64,000 nt of DNA from DATLWN01 sp964492895 (GCA_964492895.1 CAZBLR010000001.1:62001-126000), one strand, 5' to 3'. Shown: positions 32,426-41,663, counted from the first letter of the stretch. The notes: generated by a model not told the origin, from the letters alone. Numbers and translations are program-made.

Positions 32426-34678
32426 CTACTTCGAATCCAGCACGTGCACACCGGTCCAGGTGTTGTCCGGATGCTTGCGGCGGAACTCGCGCACACGCGC
32501 CAGCATCACCTCGCACGGCCCGTCGTCCGGATGCCGCGCCGCCAGGTCCGCAAACAGCTCCTCGGCCTCGGAGAACATCCGTCCCTGCATCAGCTCCCAG
32601 GCATTCTCGTAGTGGCGGGCGAACTTCAGCATCTCCTCGTCGACCTCGTCCCTGAACCCCAGCGGCTGCAGGATATCCACGGCCTTCGACCGTCCGACGA
32701 CCTGGATGCGGTCGATGAAGCGGGCGGCGATCTCGTCGCGCGCCGGCAGGTAGCTGTCCTTGCTGATCAGGATCGGCACGTTGTAGACCTTGCACGCGCC
32801 CTCGAGACGGCTGGCCAGGTTCACGTGATCGCCCATGATGGTGTAGTCCATGTGCGCCTCGGTGCCCATGTTGCCGACCACCATGTTGCCGGTGTTGATG
32901 CCGATGCGCATGTGCACCTCGGGGTAGCCCTGCTCCCGCCATGTCTCGCGCAACTCGGCGAGCAGCTTCTGCTGGGCCATGGCCGCGGTGATGGCGCGGG
33001 TGGCATGGTCCGCCAGTTCCAGCGGGGCGCCGAAGAAGGCGATGATCGCGTCGCCCTCGTATTTGTCGATGGTGCCGCCCTTGGCCAGGATGATATCGCT
33101 CATCGCCGTCAGGTACTTGTTCAGGAAATGCACCAGCTTATCCGGCGGCAGGTTCTCGGAGAAACTCGAGAAGCCGGAGATATCGGAGAACATGGCGGTG
33201 AGCTCCCGCACCTCGCCGCCGAGCCTCAGCCCCTCCGGATGCCGCGCCAGGCTGCTGACGACCTCGGGCGCCAGGTAGCGCGAGAAGGCATCATGGATGA
33301 AGCCGCGCCGGCGCGCCTCGACGGCGTATTCGAGCAGCGTCACCGGCAGCGTCGTCATCAGCACCCCGATCACCAGATAGGACACCTTCAGCCAGATGTT
33401 GTACTCGGCGAACAGCCACATCCCGATTGCAATGATCAACAGCGGCAGGCCGAGCAGCAGCGCGCTCTGCACCACCGGGCCGCGGCGGGACGCCAGCCAG
33501 CCGCTGCCGAAACTGAGCAGCAGCACCAGCAGGACCTCGAACACCCCGAGCATCGGTGGGTGCCGGATCTCGGTGCCTGACAGCATGTTGGAGATGGCCG
33601 CGGCATGGGCCTCCACCCCTGGGAAGGTGGCATCGAACGGGGTCGGGCGCTGGTCGTAGACGCCGATCGCCGTGACGCCGAGCAGGACGATGGCGTTGTC
33701 GAACACGGCCGGATCCTCGCGCCCTTCGAGCACCTTGACGGCCGACACGTGGCGGAAGCTGTGGGCCGGCCCGTAATGGTTCAGCAGCATGCCACCGCCG
33801 AGGTCCGTCCGGATCACGCGCCTGCCCAGGCTCACGGACTCGACGCCGGCGGACGTGATGTCGGCCGATACCGTCGGCCAGCCGAGGGCGATGCGCAGCA
33901 GCTGCAGATCCAGGCTCGGGTAGACCATGCCGTCGTGCATGGCGATCAACGGCACGCGCCGCACCGTGCCGTCGCGGTCCGGCATGAAGTTGAAGAAGCC
34001 GGCCACGTCGGCCGCGCGCATGATGCCGGGGATGTTGCCCTCGACCGCCGCGATCTGCGGGATCGGCGCCTTCGCGTCCGCGGCCATGGACACGCTGATC
34101 GCCGACGGCTGCAGCATGGCCATCTCCTGGCCCAGGATGCGGCGGATGTGCGGCGGCGGATGCGAGCCCTTCGGGTAGAAGAAATAACCGAGCGCGATCT
34201 TGTCCTTGAAGCGCTTAAGCAGCGATTCGAACTGCCGGTCCAGATCGCCCTGCTGACGATGGGCGGCAAGCCAGTCGGCGACGCCGGGCGCCTGTTGCTT
34301 GTCGTTCTGCAGCAGGCGCAGGGTCTCGTCGACGGGATTGGTCTGGGCCTCCGAGAACACCATGTCGAAGCCCAGCGCCCTGGCATGGTCGTGCGCCAGC
34401 ACGCGCTCGACGATGTCGCCGATCTTGTCGCGCGGCCACGGCCAGCGGCCGACCGCATCCAGCGAGGCATTGTCGACGGCGACGATGACGACGGGCACCT
34501 GGGGCGGGCGCGGCCCGCGCAGCAGGAAGCGCTCGTCCAGGGTCTTGAATTCGATCTGATCGATGAAGGACGGGCGGACCACGGCCAGCAGCACCGCCAG
34601 CCCCGTCAGCACGCCGACCAGCGGCAGCCGGAACCATTGCTGGTGACGCTCGATGAATCCGATGTAGGCCCGTAGCAC
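32426..34678 (-). CDS. CHASE2-domain class III adenylate cyclase
   Basis: 750 aa. Residues ~18-36 form a first membrane span; ~40-370 the periplasmic CHASE2 sensor (PVVIVAVDNASLDAVGRWPW and GFDMVFSEA are typical); three spans near 377-395, 403-424 and 430-449; then a class III cyclase domain (~485-680). Metal-binding Asp residues sit in MFSDISGF and YEGDAIIAF; the Lys of DKYEGD and the Asp of TIMGDHVN favour ATP over GTP. GTG 34678 has AAGGAGGGG upstream. It should make cAMP in response to an envelope signal. Confidence 0.9.
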   Translation of the reverse strand: MLRAYIGFIERHQQWFRLPLVGVLTGLAVLLAVVRPSFIDQIEFKTLDERFLLRGPRPPQVPVVIVAVDNASLDAVGRWPWPRDKIGDIVERVLAHDHARALGFDMVFSEAQTNPVDETLRLLQNDKQQAPGVADWLAAHRQQGDLDRQFESLLKRFKDKIALGYFFYPKGSHPPPHIRRILGQEMAMLQPSAISVSMAADAKAPIPQIAAVEGNIPGIMRAADVAGFFNFMPDRDGTVRRVPLIAMHDGMVYPSLDLQLLRIALGWPTVSADITSAGVESVSLGRRVIRTDLGGGMLLNHYGPAHSFRHVSAVKVLEGREDPAVFDNAIVLLGVTAIGVYDQRPTPFDATFPGVEAHAAAISNMLSGTEIRHPPMLGVFEVLLVLLLSFGSGWLASRRGPVVQSALLLGLPLLIIAIGMWLFAEYNIWLKVSYLVIGVLMTTLPVTLLEYAVEARRRGFIHDAFSRYLAPEVVSSLARHPEGLRLGGEVRELTAMFSDISGFSSFSENLPPDKLVHFLNKYLTAMSDIILAKGGTIDKYEGDAIIAFFGAPLELADHATRAITAAMAQQKLLAELRETWREQGYPEVHMRIGINTGNMVVGNMGTEAHMDYTIMGDHVNLASRLEGACKVYNVPILISKDSYLPARDEIAARFIDRIQVVGRSKAVDILQPLGFRDEVDEEMLKFARHYENAWELMQGRMFSEAEELFADLAARHPDDGPCEVMLARVREFRRKHPDNTWTGVHVLDSK

Positions 34679-34755
34679 CCCGTGCCCCTCCTTGCCCCGC
34701 AGGGCACAAGGAAAAGGCTAGCCGTTACGGCCGGAAATACAAAGCCGGACGGGGC

Positions 34756-35127
34756 TTACTCGGAGCGGGTACGCTCTTCCTGTTCCTGGGCGGTCTTGCA
34801 GTCGATGCACAGGGTCGTGACCGGACGGGCCTGCAGGCGCTTGACGCCGATATCGCCGCCGCAGGCCTCGCACAGGCCGAAATCGCCTTCCTTGATACGA
34901 TCCAGCGCCTGGTCGATCTTGCGGATCAGCTTGCGCTCGCGATCCTTGATCCTCAGGTCGAAGTTGAGATCGGTCTCCATGCTGGCCTGATCGGTCGGAT
35001 CCGGGAACGAGTTCTGTTCCATCTCGTGCAGGGCATGCACGCTCTGGTTCTGGCCTTCCTGCAGTTCGGCCTTCCAGGTCACGAGCTGATCTTCAAACTT
35101 GGCCAGTTGCTGTTTCGTCAAGGCCAT
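34756..35127 (-). CDS. dksA: RNA polymerase-binding transcription factor DksA
   Basis: 123 aa. A coiled-coil hairpin carries the DxxDxA tip (DPTDQA, residues 43-48) that enters the polymerase secondary channel, and a zinc finger has Cys86, Cys89, Cys107 and Cys110 (CEAC, CIDC). It works with ppGpp in the stringent response. I choose ATG 35127; an in-frame ATG at 35139 overlaps the GGAGG that serves as the ribosome binding site. The protein is shorter at the N-terminus than E. coli DksA (151 aa). Confidence 0.94.
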   Translation of the reverse strand: MALTKQQLAKFEDQLVTWKAELQEGQNQSVHALHEMEQNSFPDPTDQASMETDLNFDLRIKDRERKLIRKIDQALDRIKEGDFGLCEACGGDIGVKRLQARPVTTLCIDCKTAQEQEERTRSE

Positions 35128-35158
35128 CTCAACCTCCATCTAAGGCAAACGGCCGTTG

Positions 35159-35187
35159 ATCATAGCCGCTCGCCTGCTGAATCGAAA
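35159..35187 (-). promoter_or_regulatory. Candidate dksA promoter
   Basis: On the minus strand, TATGAT (35159-35164) matches the -10 consensus at five positions, with TTTCGA 17 bases upstream as a poor -35. It lies about 30 bases before the dksA start. The -10 is good; the -35 is weak. Confidence 0.35.
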
Positions 35188-35238
35188 GGGCGCGAACCAT
35201 AATCGCTTGCCGTGGCGCTGTAAATCGCCGGGAACGGT

Positions 35239-35889
35239 CTAGGACAACAGCCCGGCGAGGTGCTGAGCCCACTGCCGCGCCAGCTCGGCGTCGGCCGGCA
35301 GGGCGATGCCATGGTCGGCCAGGCGATCCACCGGCAGGGACAGGCCACAGGGCCGGATGCAGGCGAACCATGCGGGCGCGACGCGCACGTTCAGGCCCAT
35401 GCCGTGATAGGCCACCCCACGCTGCACGCGCACCCCCAGGGCCGCGACCTTGCCCGCCTCGGTCCAGACGCCGGGGAAGCCGCAGCGCCGGTGCGCGGCC
35501 ACGCCGAGCCGGTCCAGCAGGCCGATGCAGGACTGTTCCAGCCGCGACACGTAGTCGCGCACGCCGAGCCGGCGCCGGCGCAGGTCGATCAGCGGATACA
35601 GCATCAGCTGCCCGGGGCCGTGATAGGTGGTCTCCCCGCCCCGGTCGGTGACGACCAGGGGCGCCGGCAGTTCGGCCACGATGCGGTTGTCGCGCCCGCG
35701 CATGCCCGTCGTGTACACGGGATCGTGTTCGCAGGTCCAGATGCACTCGTCCTCACTTCCATCCGCGACGGCCGTGGCGCGCGCGCGCATCCGCTCCCAC
35801 GTCGGCCGGTACGGCTGCCTTCCCAGCCACGCGCTTGCCGGCCCGGCCGTGGCCAGAGATTCGGTACGATGTTCGATAGCGGGTTCCAT
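35239..35889 (-). CDS. lipB: Octanoyl-(acyl carrier protein):protein octanoyltransferase LipB
   Basis: 216 aa. RGGETTYHGPGQLMLYPL (83-100) is the family signature, GKVAALGV supplies the conserved Lys (147), and FACIRPCGL contains the catalytic Cys181. It transfers octanoate from ACP to lipoyl domains; the lipA gene usually beside it is not seen here. The ATG at 35889 gives a normal length. It is followed by dksA in the same direction after 111 bases. Confidence 0.94.
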   Translation of the reverse strand: MEPAIEHRTESLATAGPASAWLGRQPYRPTWERMRARATAVADGSEDECIWTCEHDPVYTTGMRGRDNRIVAELPAPLVVTDRGGETTYHGPGQLMLYPLIDLRRRRLGVRDYVSRLEQSCIGLLDRLGVAAHRRCGFPGVWTEAGKVAALGVRVQRGVAYHGMGLNVRVAPAWFACIRPCGLSLPVDRLADHGIALPADAELARQWAQHLAGLLS

Positions 35890-36021
35890 AGCCCCGTCAC
35901 CTTAGCACAGGGCAATCCGCTGCCACAGTCCGGCCGGGGCTTGTACATATGCATGGCTTGATCTTTGTTGATACAGTACGAATATCTCTTCCGGGAAGGC
36001 TCCCGGGAAGGAGGCTCCGGC

Positions 36022-36936
36022 ATGGACCACATTGAGACACTCATCCAGTCGCTGAACTGGGACCTGTTCATCAAGACCGGCCTCCGGATCACGCTGATTC
36101 TCGTCGTGGCCTGGATCATGGCCAAGCTGCTGCGGAAATCCCTGCAGCAGTTCGAGAGGCATCTGGTCAAAAAAAGTGCGGCCCAGGGGGAACCCCCTTC
36201 CGAATCTGAGAAACGCATCGAAACCATCCTCAGGCTGATGCGCCAGGCGGCCCTGCTGGCGCTGTGGATCACCGTCGGCCTGATCTTACTGAAACAGCTC
36301 GGCGTCGAGATCACGCCCATCATCGCCAGCGCCGGTGTGGCCGGCGTCGCCGTCGGTTTTGGCGCCCAGAATCTGGTCCGCGATGTCATTTCCGGCTTCT
36401 TCATCATCCTGGAGAACCAGATCCGGGTGGGCGATGTCGCCATCATCAACGGTACGGGCGGACTGGTCGAGCACATCAATTTCCGCACCACGGTGCTGCG
36501 CGACCTCAGCGGCACCGTCCATATCTTCCCGAACGGCACGATCACCACGCTGAGCAACATGACCAACGAATGGTCGGCCTATGTGTTCGAGATCGGTGTC
36601 GCCTACAAGGAGAACACGGACACCGTCGTGGAGGTGATGCGCGAGGTGGGCAATTCCATGCAGGCGGACGAGAAGTTCGGCGCCCTGATGCTGGCTGAAC
36701 CGGAGATCTTCGGCGTCGACAAGCTCGGGGACTCGGCCGTCGTCATCAAGGGCCGCATCAGGACCCGCCCCATCCGCCAATGGGACGTGGGCCGAGAGTA
36801 CCTGCGCCGGATCAAGCTGACCTTCGACGAGAAGGGCATCGAGATCCCCTTCCCGCACCGGACCCTCTATTTCGGCGAGGCCGGCAAGCCCCTCGACGTG
36901 CAGCTCACCGAAACGCTGGGCAAGCCGAAGAAGTAG
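36022..36936 (+). CDS. Small-conductance mechanosensitive channel (MscS family)
   Basis: 304 aa. Membrane spans near residues 18-35 and 74-91, then the pore helix region PIIASAGVAGVAVGFGAQNLVRDVISGFFIILENQIRVGD-type segment (about 97-138; Gly/Ala packing and the conserved GAQ-LV-D), then the MscS beta domain (GTVHIFPNGTI) and alpha/beta C-terminus. It opens under hypo-osmotic membrane tension. ATG 36022 has AAGGAGG seven bases upstream; longer in-frame starts are not supported. Confidence 0.9.
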   Translation: MDHIETLIQSLNWDLFIKTGLRITLILVVAWIMAKLLRKSLQQFERHLVKKSAAQGEPPSESEKRIETILRLMRQAALLALWITVGLILLKQLGVEITPIIASAGVAGVAVGFGAQNLVRDVISGFFIILENQIRVGDVAIINGTGGLVEHINFRTTVLRDLSGTVHIFPNGTITTLSNMTNEWSAYVFEIGVAYKENTDTVVEVMREVGNSMQADEKFGALMLAEPEIFGVDKLGDSAVVIKGRIRTRPIRQWDVGREYLRRIKLTFDEKGIEIPFPHRTLYFGEAGKPLDVQLTETLGKPKK

Positions 36937-36939
36937 GCT

Positions 36940-36964
36940 CTAGGGCCTGCGAACAGGCCCCTAG
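36940..36964. terminator. Shared hairpin between convergent mscS-type and moeB genes
   Basis: GGGCCTG (36943-36949) and CAGGCCC (36954-36960) with a CGAA tetraloop; CTA/TAG extend the stem past one unpaired C. It begins 3 bases after the channel stop and overlaps the moeB stop. The right-hand flank TATTTGCTTT is a loose T-tract. It probably terminates both genes. A similar hairpin follows folE. Confidence 0.6.
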
Positions 36965-38118
36965 TATTTGCTTTGGCTCGGGTCGACGTCGTCGATCCAG
37001 CGCAGGATGCCCCCGACCAGGTTCCTGACGCGCGTATAGCCGCGCGATTGCAGGAACTGCACGGCCTGGGCCGAACGCGCCCCCGAGCGGCAGTGCACGA
37101 CGACATCGCGGTCCTGCGGCACCTCGGCGTAGCGCACCGGCAGCACGCCCAGCGGGATCGTCCAGGCGCCGTCGATGCGGCAGATATCGATCTCGAACGG
37201 CTCGCGCACATCCAGCAGGAACAGCTCCGGATCGGCCTGCATCGCGGCCGCCAGCTGCTTCGGCGAGATCTCGTCCGGCTTCAGCACCTCCGGCTGCGCC
37301 ATGGCCTCGGTCGGCGGCAGGCCGCAGAACTGCTCGTAGGCCTCCACATCGCCGATACTCGGGTGCTCGCCGCAGGCCGGACAGGCCGGATCGCGGCGCA
37401 ACTTCACCTCGCGGAAATGCATGTCCAGCGCATCGTACAGGAGCAGGCGCCCGGACAGCGTCTTGCCCTTGCCGAGGATGATCTTCACCGCCTCGGTGGC
37501 CTGGATGACGCCGATGACGCCGGGCAGCACGCCCAGCACGCCGCCCTCGGAGCAGGACGGCACCATGCCCGGCGGCGGCGGCTCCGGATACAGGCAGCGG
37601 TAGCACGGGCCGCCCTTGTGGTTGAACACGCTGGCCTGTCCCTCGAACTGGAAGATCGAGGCGTAGACGAGCGGCTTGCCCTCGAGCACGCAGGCATCGT
37701 TGACCAGATAACGTGTCGGGAAGTTGTCGGTGCCGTCGACGATGACGTCGTACTGGCGCACCATGGCGCGCACGTTGTCGCGCGTGATGCCCTCGCCGTG
37801 CAGCTCCACCTCCAGGAACGGGTTGATGCCGAGAAGCGTGTCGCGGGCCGACTCGACCTTCGGCCGGCCGATGCTTGCCGTCGAATGCGCGATCTGGCGC
37901 TGCAGGTTCGAATCGTCGACGACATCGAAATCGACCAGGCCCAGCGTACCCACGCCGGCCGCAGCCAGGTACAGGGCGATCGGACTGCCCAGGCCGCCGG
38001 TGCCGATGCACAGCACGCGGGCCTGCTTCAGCCTTTCCTGACCCTCCAGCCCCACCTGCGGCAGGATGATATGGCGGTTGTACCGCGCCAGTTCCTTTGC
38101 GCTGAGAATATCGGACAT
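36961..38118 (-). CDS. moeB: MoeB/ThiF-type adenylyltransferase with C-terminal rhodanese domain
   Basis: 385 aa. Residues ~1-250 form an E1-like domain: RYNRHIILPQVGLEGQERL, the ATP loop GTGGLGSPIALYLAAAGVG, DDSNLQRQ, and zinc Cys pairs CYRC and CPAC. Residues ~285-380 are a rhodanese domain with Cys343 in the active loop CRSGARS. Such fusions (MoeZ/MOCS3-like) adenylate and then sulfurylate the C-terminus of MoaD/ThiS-like carriers for molybdopterin, thiamin or cysteine synthesis. GGAAGG precedes the ATG. Which carrier it serves cannot be told here. Confidence 0.88.
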   Translation of the reverse strand: MSDILSAKELARYNRHIILPQVGLEGQERLKQARVLCIGTGGLGSPIALYLAAAGVGTLGLVDFDVVDDSNLQRQIAHSTASIGRPKVESARDTLLGINPFLEVELHGEGITRDNVRAMVRQYDVIVDGTDNFPTRYLVNDACVLEGKPLVYASIFQFEGQASVFNHKGGPCYRCLYPEPPPPGMVPSCSEGGVLGVLPGVIGVIQATEAVKIILGKGKTLSGRLLLYDALDMHFREVKLRRDPACPACGEHPSIGDVEAYEQFCGLPPTEAMAQPEVLKPDEISPKQLAAAMQADPELFLLDVREPFEIDICRIDGAWTIPLGVLPVRYAEVPQDRDVVVHCRSGARSAQAVQFLQSRGYTRVRNLVGGILRWIDDVDPSQSKY

Positions 38119-38211
38119 CGTGTCACCTTCCGTTGGGGGTATTGACCCGGAGCATAACCAAGCCGGGCCAGCGACGACAGGGGGATATTGCCCCCGCCGT
38201 ACAGGGGATAC

Positions 38212-39102
38212 TCAACGGGTCGGGATACGCCGGTAGACGGCCTCGACCCCCTCCGGATGGCAGACGAGCAGCACGTCGCAGCCGGCGGCCAGGGCCGCCT
38301 CCGCCGCGGCCGGCACGTCGTCGCCGACGCCCTTCATGCACAGATCGTCGCTCCAGATGCGTCCCGTGAACCCCATGCGCCGGCGCAGCACGTCGCGCAG
38401 CCAGAAGCGCGACAGCGTGGCCACCCGCGCATCCACGGCTCCGTAGATCACGTGCGCCGTCATGATATGCGCCAGCCCGTGCGTGCCCAGTTGCCGGAAC
38501 GGCTCCGCCTCGGCCAGCAGGGTCGGCAGGTCGGCCCCGACATGCGGCACCGCCAGATGCGAATCGGCATCGGCGCGCCCATGGCCGGGGAAGTGCTTGC
38601 CGACCGCCCCGACGCCGGCCTCGTGCAGGCCCTGCATGCAGGCCGTGGCGAGTTCGGCCACGATCGCCGGCCGATCGCTGTAGGCGCGGCGGCCGATGAT
38701 GTCGTGCCCCTCGGGCCGGAACACGTCGAGCACCGGGGCGCAGTTGTGGGTGAACCCCAGCCGGGCGAGGGCCAGGCCGGCCTCGAGGCTGTCGTCGAAC
38801 ACAGCCCGCCGCGCCGACACCGGATCATGTTCGAAAAGCTCGCCGTACTCGGCGGCGTGACGGCGCCGGTCGAACGGAGCCCAGGGCAGCCGGGTCACCC
38901 GCCCGCCCTCCTCGTCGATCGCCGCCCAGGTATGCTCGCCGGTGCAGGCACGCACCTCCGCCAGCAGGGCCGCGACCTGCGCCGGGGATTCGATGTTGCG
39001 CGCGAACAGGATGACGCCGAGGGGCGGATGCTCCCTGAGCCAGGCGCGCTCCTGCCCGCTGAGGGCCAGGCCCTGCAGGCCGATGATCAGATGCCGGTTC
39101 AT
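38212..39102 (-). CDS. nagZ: Beta-N-acetylhexosaminidase NagZ
   Basis: 296 aa GH3 enzyme. GVILFARNIESPAQV, AIDEEGGRVTRL, the catalytic-loop stretch GKHFPGHGRADADSH and the nucleophile Asp in RIWSDDLCM are all NagZ marks. It removes GlcNAc from anhydro-muropeptides in the cytoplasm for peptidoglycan recycling. Its ATG overlaps the stop of the DppC-like permease gene, so it is the last gene of that operon, suggesting that the permeases bring in cell-wall peptides. Confidence 0.93.
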   Translation of the reverse strand: MNRHLIIGLQGLALSGQERAWLREHPPLGVILFARNIESPAQVAALLAEVRACTGEHTWAAIDEEGGRVTRLPWAPFDRRRHAAEYGELFEHDPVSARRAVFDDSLEAGLALARLGFTHNCAPVLDVFRPEGHDIIGRRAYSDRPAIVAELATACMQGLHEAGVGAVGKHFPGHGRADADSHLAVPHVGADLPTLLAEAEPFRQLGTHGLAHIMTAHVIYGAVDARVATLSRFWLRDVLRRRMGFTGRIWSDDLCMKGVGDDVPAAAEAALAAGCDVLLVCHPEGVEAVYRRIPTR

Positions 39103-39932
39103 GCCTGGACCTCCCGTTTGACGTCCAGGCGGTCGCGCAGGGCGTCGCCGAGGATGTTGACGCCCATGACCAGCAGGAACAGCACCAGTCCGGGCCAGAT
39201 CACCTGGGCCGGGGCGACCAGCATCAGCCCGGTGCCCTCGCGGATCATCGTGCCCAGCGACGCGGCCGGCGGCTGCACGCCGACGCCGAGGAAGGACAGG
39301 CCCGCCTCGCCGATGATCACGGCGGCCAGCCCGAAGCTCGCCTCGATCAGCAGCGGGGCGGCGATGTTCGGCAACAGGTGCCGGCTCACCTGATAGGCCA
39401 GGCCGGAACCGGCGGCGAACGAGGCCTCGATGAACGGGGCGTGCTTCAGCGACAGCACCTGCCCGCGCGCCAGGCGCGCGAAGCCGACCCAGCCGACCGC
39501 CACCAGGGCGTAGATGATGTTCTCCACCGACGGCCCCAGCATCGCCGCCATGGCGATGGCCAGCAGGATGCCCGGGAAGGACAGCACGATATCGGCCGCC
39601 CGCATCAACAGCACGTCGACCCAGCCACCGTACCAGCCGGCGATGACGCCGAGTGTGATGCCGATGGCCCCGGCCAGTACGATCACGCCGATGCCGACGC
39701 CGAGCGACAGGCGCGTGGCCTCGGCGAGCCGGGCCAGCACATCGCGTCCCAGATCGTCGCAGCCGAGCGGATGCGCGGCCGACATGCCGGCCAGCACCGC
39801 ATCCAGGTCCACGCGATGACCATCCTGGCCGTGCACGGCCGCAGCCACGACCACCAGCAGCGGCAGCGCGAAGCAGGCCATGGCCAGCAACACCGGTACG
39901 GATGGGCGCATGGAAGGGCGCGGCTCAGGCAC
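39099..39932 (-). CDS. DppC/OppC-type ABC transporter permease
   Basis: 277 aa with six membrane spans. An N-terminal span is followed by a short periplasmic segment (AHPLGCDDLGRDVLARL, the DppC hallmark), then the permease core with an EAA loop (EASFAAGSGLAYQVSRHLLPN). It pairs with the DppB-like protein upstream (8-base overlap; GTG start at 39932, or ATG 39911) in a type-I dipeptide/oligopeptide importer. No ATPase or solute-binding protein gene is adjacent. The nagZ gene overlaps its end. Confidence 0.9.
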   Translation of the reverse strand: MPEPRPSMRPSVPVLLAMACFALPLLVVVAAAVHGQDGHRVDLDAVLAGMSAAHPLGCDDLGRDVLARLAEATRLSLGVGIGVIVLAGAIGITLGVIAGWYGGWVDVLLMRAADIVLSFPGILLAIAMAAMLGPSVENIIYALVAVGWVGFARLARGQVLSLKHAPFIEASFAAGSGLAYQVSRHLLPNIAAPLLIEASFGLAAVIIGEAGLSFLGVGVQPPAASLGTMIREGTGLMLVAPAQVIWPGLVLFLLVMGVNILGDALRDRLDVKREVQA

Positions 39933-40848
39933 GGCGCTGCCTCGGATCGAGGATCATGCCCAGGATGTCGGCGAGCAGGTTCGCGGCCACGTAGATCAGG
40001 GCGATGACGAGCACGCAGCCCTGCACCAGCGGATAGTTGCGCTGCTGGATCGCCTCGATGGTCAGCCGTCCCAGCCCCGGCCAGTCGAACACGGTCTCGG
40101 TGATCACCGCCCCGCCGAGCACCGCCCCCATCTGCAGCGCGAACATGGTCACCACCGGCACCGCCGCCAGCCGGGCCGCATGCCGCCACCACAGCATCGT
40201 CTCGCTGACCCCCATGGCCCGCGCCGTACGCAGGGCATCGGTCCCCATCGCCTCCAGCCAGCTGGCGCGCGCCATGCGCGACAGCACCGCCGCCAGCGCC
40301 GTGCCCAGCGTCACGGCCGGCAGCACGATGCTGGTCGGCTGGTCCATGCCGGACACGGGCAGCCAGCCCAGCGTCACCGCGAACACCAGCATCAGCATCG
40401 GCCCCAGCCAGAAATTGGGGATGGACACGCCCAGCAGGGAGAAGCCCATCGCGGCCAGGTCCCGGCCCGTGCCGGCATGGCGCGCCGCCCAGAACCCGAG
40501 CGGCAGGGCCAGGGTCAGCGCCAGAAGCAGGCTCCAGGCGGCCAGCCGGGCCGTCACGGGCAGGCGCTCGGCGATCAGCGTGAACACGGCCCGGTGGTCG
40601 ACGAGGCTGACGCCCCAGTGCCCGGTGACGAGCCCCGACAGGTAGGTGACGTACTGCTGCCATAACGGCAGGTCCAGGTGCAGGGCATGGCGCAGCGCCT
40701 CGCGGTCGGCCGGCAGCGCCGTCTGGCCCAGCAGGGCGTCGACCGGATCGCCCGGCACCATGTGCAGCAGCAGGAAGACCAGGGTCACCACGCCGAGCAG
40801 GGTGGGTACGGCCTGGAGGATGCGCATCAGAAGCAGGCGGACCAGCAT
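39925..40848 (-). CDS. DppB/OppB-type ABC transporter permease
   Basis: 307 aa. LLLMRILQAVPTLLGVVTLV is the classical DppB first span, followed by HMVPGDPVDALLG, spans near 100, 135, 180, 235 and 285, and the EAA loop (RTARAMGVSETMLWWRHAARLA). It forms the transmembrane channel with the DppC-like partner. No binding protein or ATPase gene lies in this neighbourhood. The ATG at 40848 has only a weak ribosome binding site. Confidence 0.9.
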   Translation of the reverse strand: MLVRLLLMRILQAVPTLLGVVTLVFLLLHMVPGDPVDALLGQTALPADREALRHALHLDLPLWQQYVTYLSGLVTGHWGVSLVDHRAVFTLIAERLPVTARLAAWSLLLALTLALPLGFWAARHAGTGRDLAAMGFSLLGVSIPNFWLGPMLMLVFAVTLGWLPVSGMDQPTSIVLPAVTLGTALAAVLSRMARASWLEAMGTDALRTARAMGVSETMLWWRHAARLAAVPVVTMFALQMGAVLGGAVITETVFDWPGLGRLTIEAIQQRNYPLVQGCVLVIALIYVAANLLADILGMILDPRQRRA

Positions 40849-40927
40849 CGGGCGAACCTAGCGGCCGGCAGGGGCCGCGAAAAGCGAAGCTTGCCTTGCC
40901 CAGACCGGCCCATCAGGCTACAGCACC

Positions 40928-41635
40928 ATGAGCCACGACCTCAGATACGACCCCGACGAAATCCGGAAGTTCGAGGCCATCGCCGCCGAATGGTGGGATC
41001 CGCGCGGCCGTTTCAAGCCCCTGCACCAGATCAATCCCGTACGCCTGGATTACATCGCCCGCCAGACCGACCTCGGCGAGGCCAGGGTGCTCGATGTCGG
41101 CTGCGGCGGCGGCCTGCTGGCCGAGGGCATGGCCGCCCGCGGTGCCGACGTCACCGGCATCGACCGTTCCGGGAAGGCGCTGGGGGTGGCCCGGGCCCAT
41201 GCCCAGCAGGGTGGCGTCGACGTGCACTACGAGGCCAGCGACGCCGAAACCTGGGCGGAAACGCACGCCGGGGATTACGACGTCGTCACCTGCCTCGAGG
41301 TGCTGGAGCACGTGCCCGACGTCGAGGCGACCGTGGCCGCCTGCGCCGAGATGCTGAGACCCGGCGGGCTGTTCTTCTTCGCGACGTTGAACCGCACGCC
41401 GAAGTCCTACCTGATGGCCATCCTCGGGGCCGAATACATCCTGGGCTGGCTGCCGAAGGGCACGCACCGCTATGCGAACTTCCTGCGTCCGTCCGAGCTG
41501 GTCGCCGCCATGCGGCACGGTGGTCTCGAGTCCGTGGAGTTGCGCGGCATGAGCTACCGCATCCTGACGGACCGCTTCGAGCTGTCGGACGACCTGGATG
41601 TCAACTACCTGGGCTTCGCCCGCAAGCCCGCCTGA
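40928..41635 (+). CDS. ubiG: Ubiquinone biosynthesis O-methyltransferase UbiG
   Basis: 235 aa. KFEAIAAEWWDPRGRFKPLHQINPVRLDYI is represented by the diagnostic start (WWDPRGRFKPLHQINP), followed by SAM motif I VLDVGCGGGLLAEGMA, CLEVLEHVPD, and KGTHRYANFLRPSEL. It carries out both O-methylations in coenzyme Q synthesis. The gene is divergent from the permease operon across a 79-base gap and is followed by lptD after 28 bases. Confidence 0.94.
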   Translation: MSHDLRYDPDEIRKFEAIAAEWWDPRGRFKPLHQINPVRLDYIARQTDLGEARVLDVGCGGGLLAEGMAARGADVTGIDRSGKALGVARAHAQQGGVDVHYEASDAETWAETHAGDYDVVTCLEVLEHVPDVEATVAACAEMLRPGGLFFFATLNRTPKSYLMAILGAEYILGWLPKGTHRYANFLRPSELVAAMRHGGLESVELRGMSYRILTDRFELSDDLDVNYLGFARKPA

Positions 41636-41663
41636 GCCCTTGCCGACAGGGGAGGGAAACCGC

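Noticed and set aside
34740..34757. AAGCC/GGCTT hairpin at the end of dksA as a terminator
   Set aside because: Only a 5-bp stem and three T after it; too weak to call.
35128..35139. Upstream ATG of dksA giving four extra residues (MEVE)
   Set aside because: Those codons are the GGAGG ribosome binding site for the ATG at 35127, which begins the conserved sequence.
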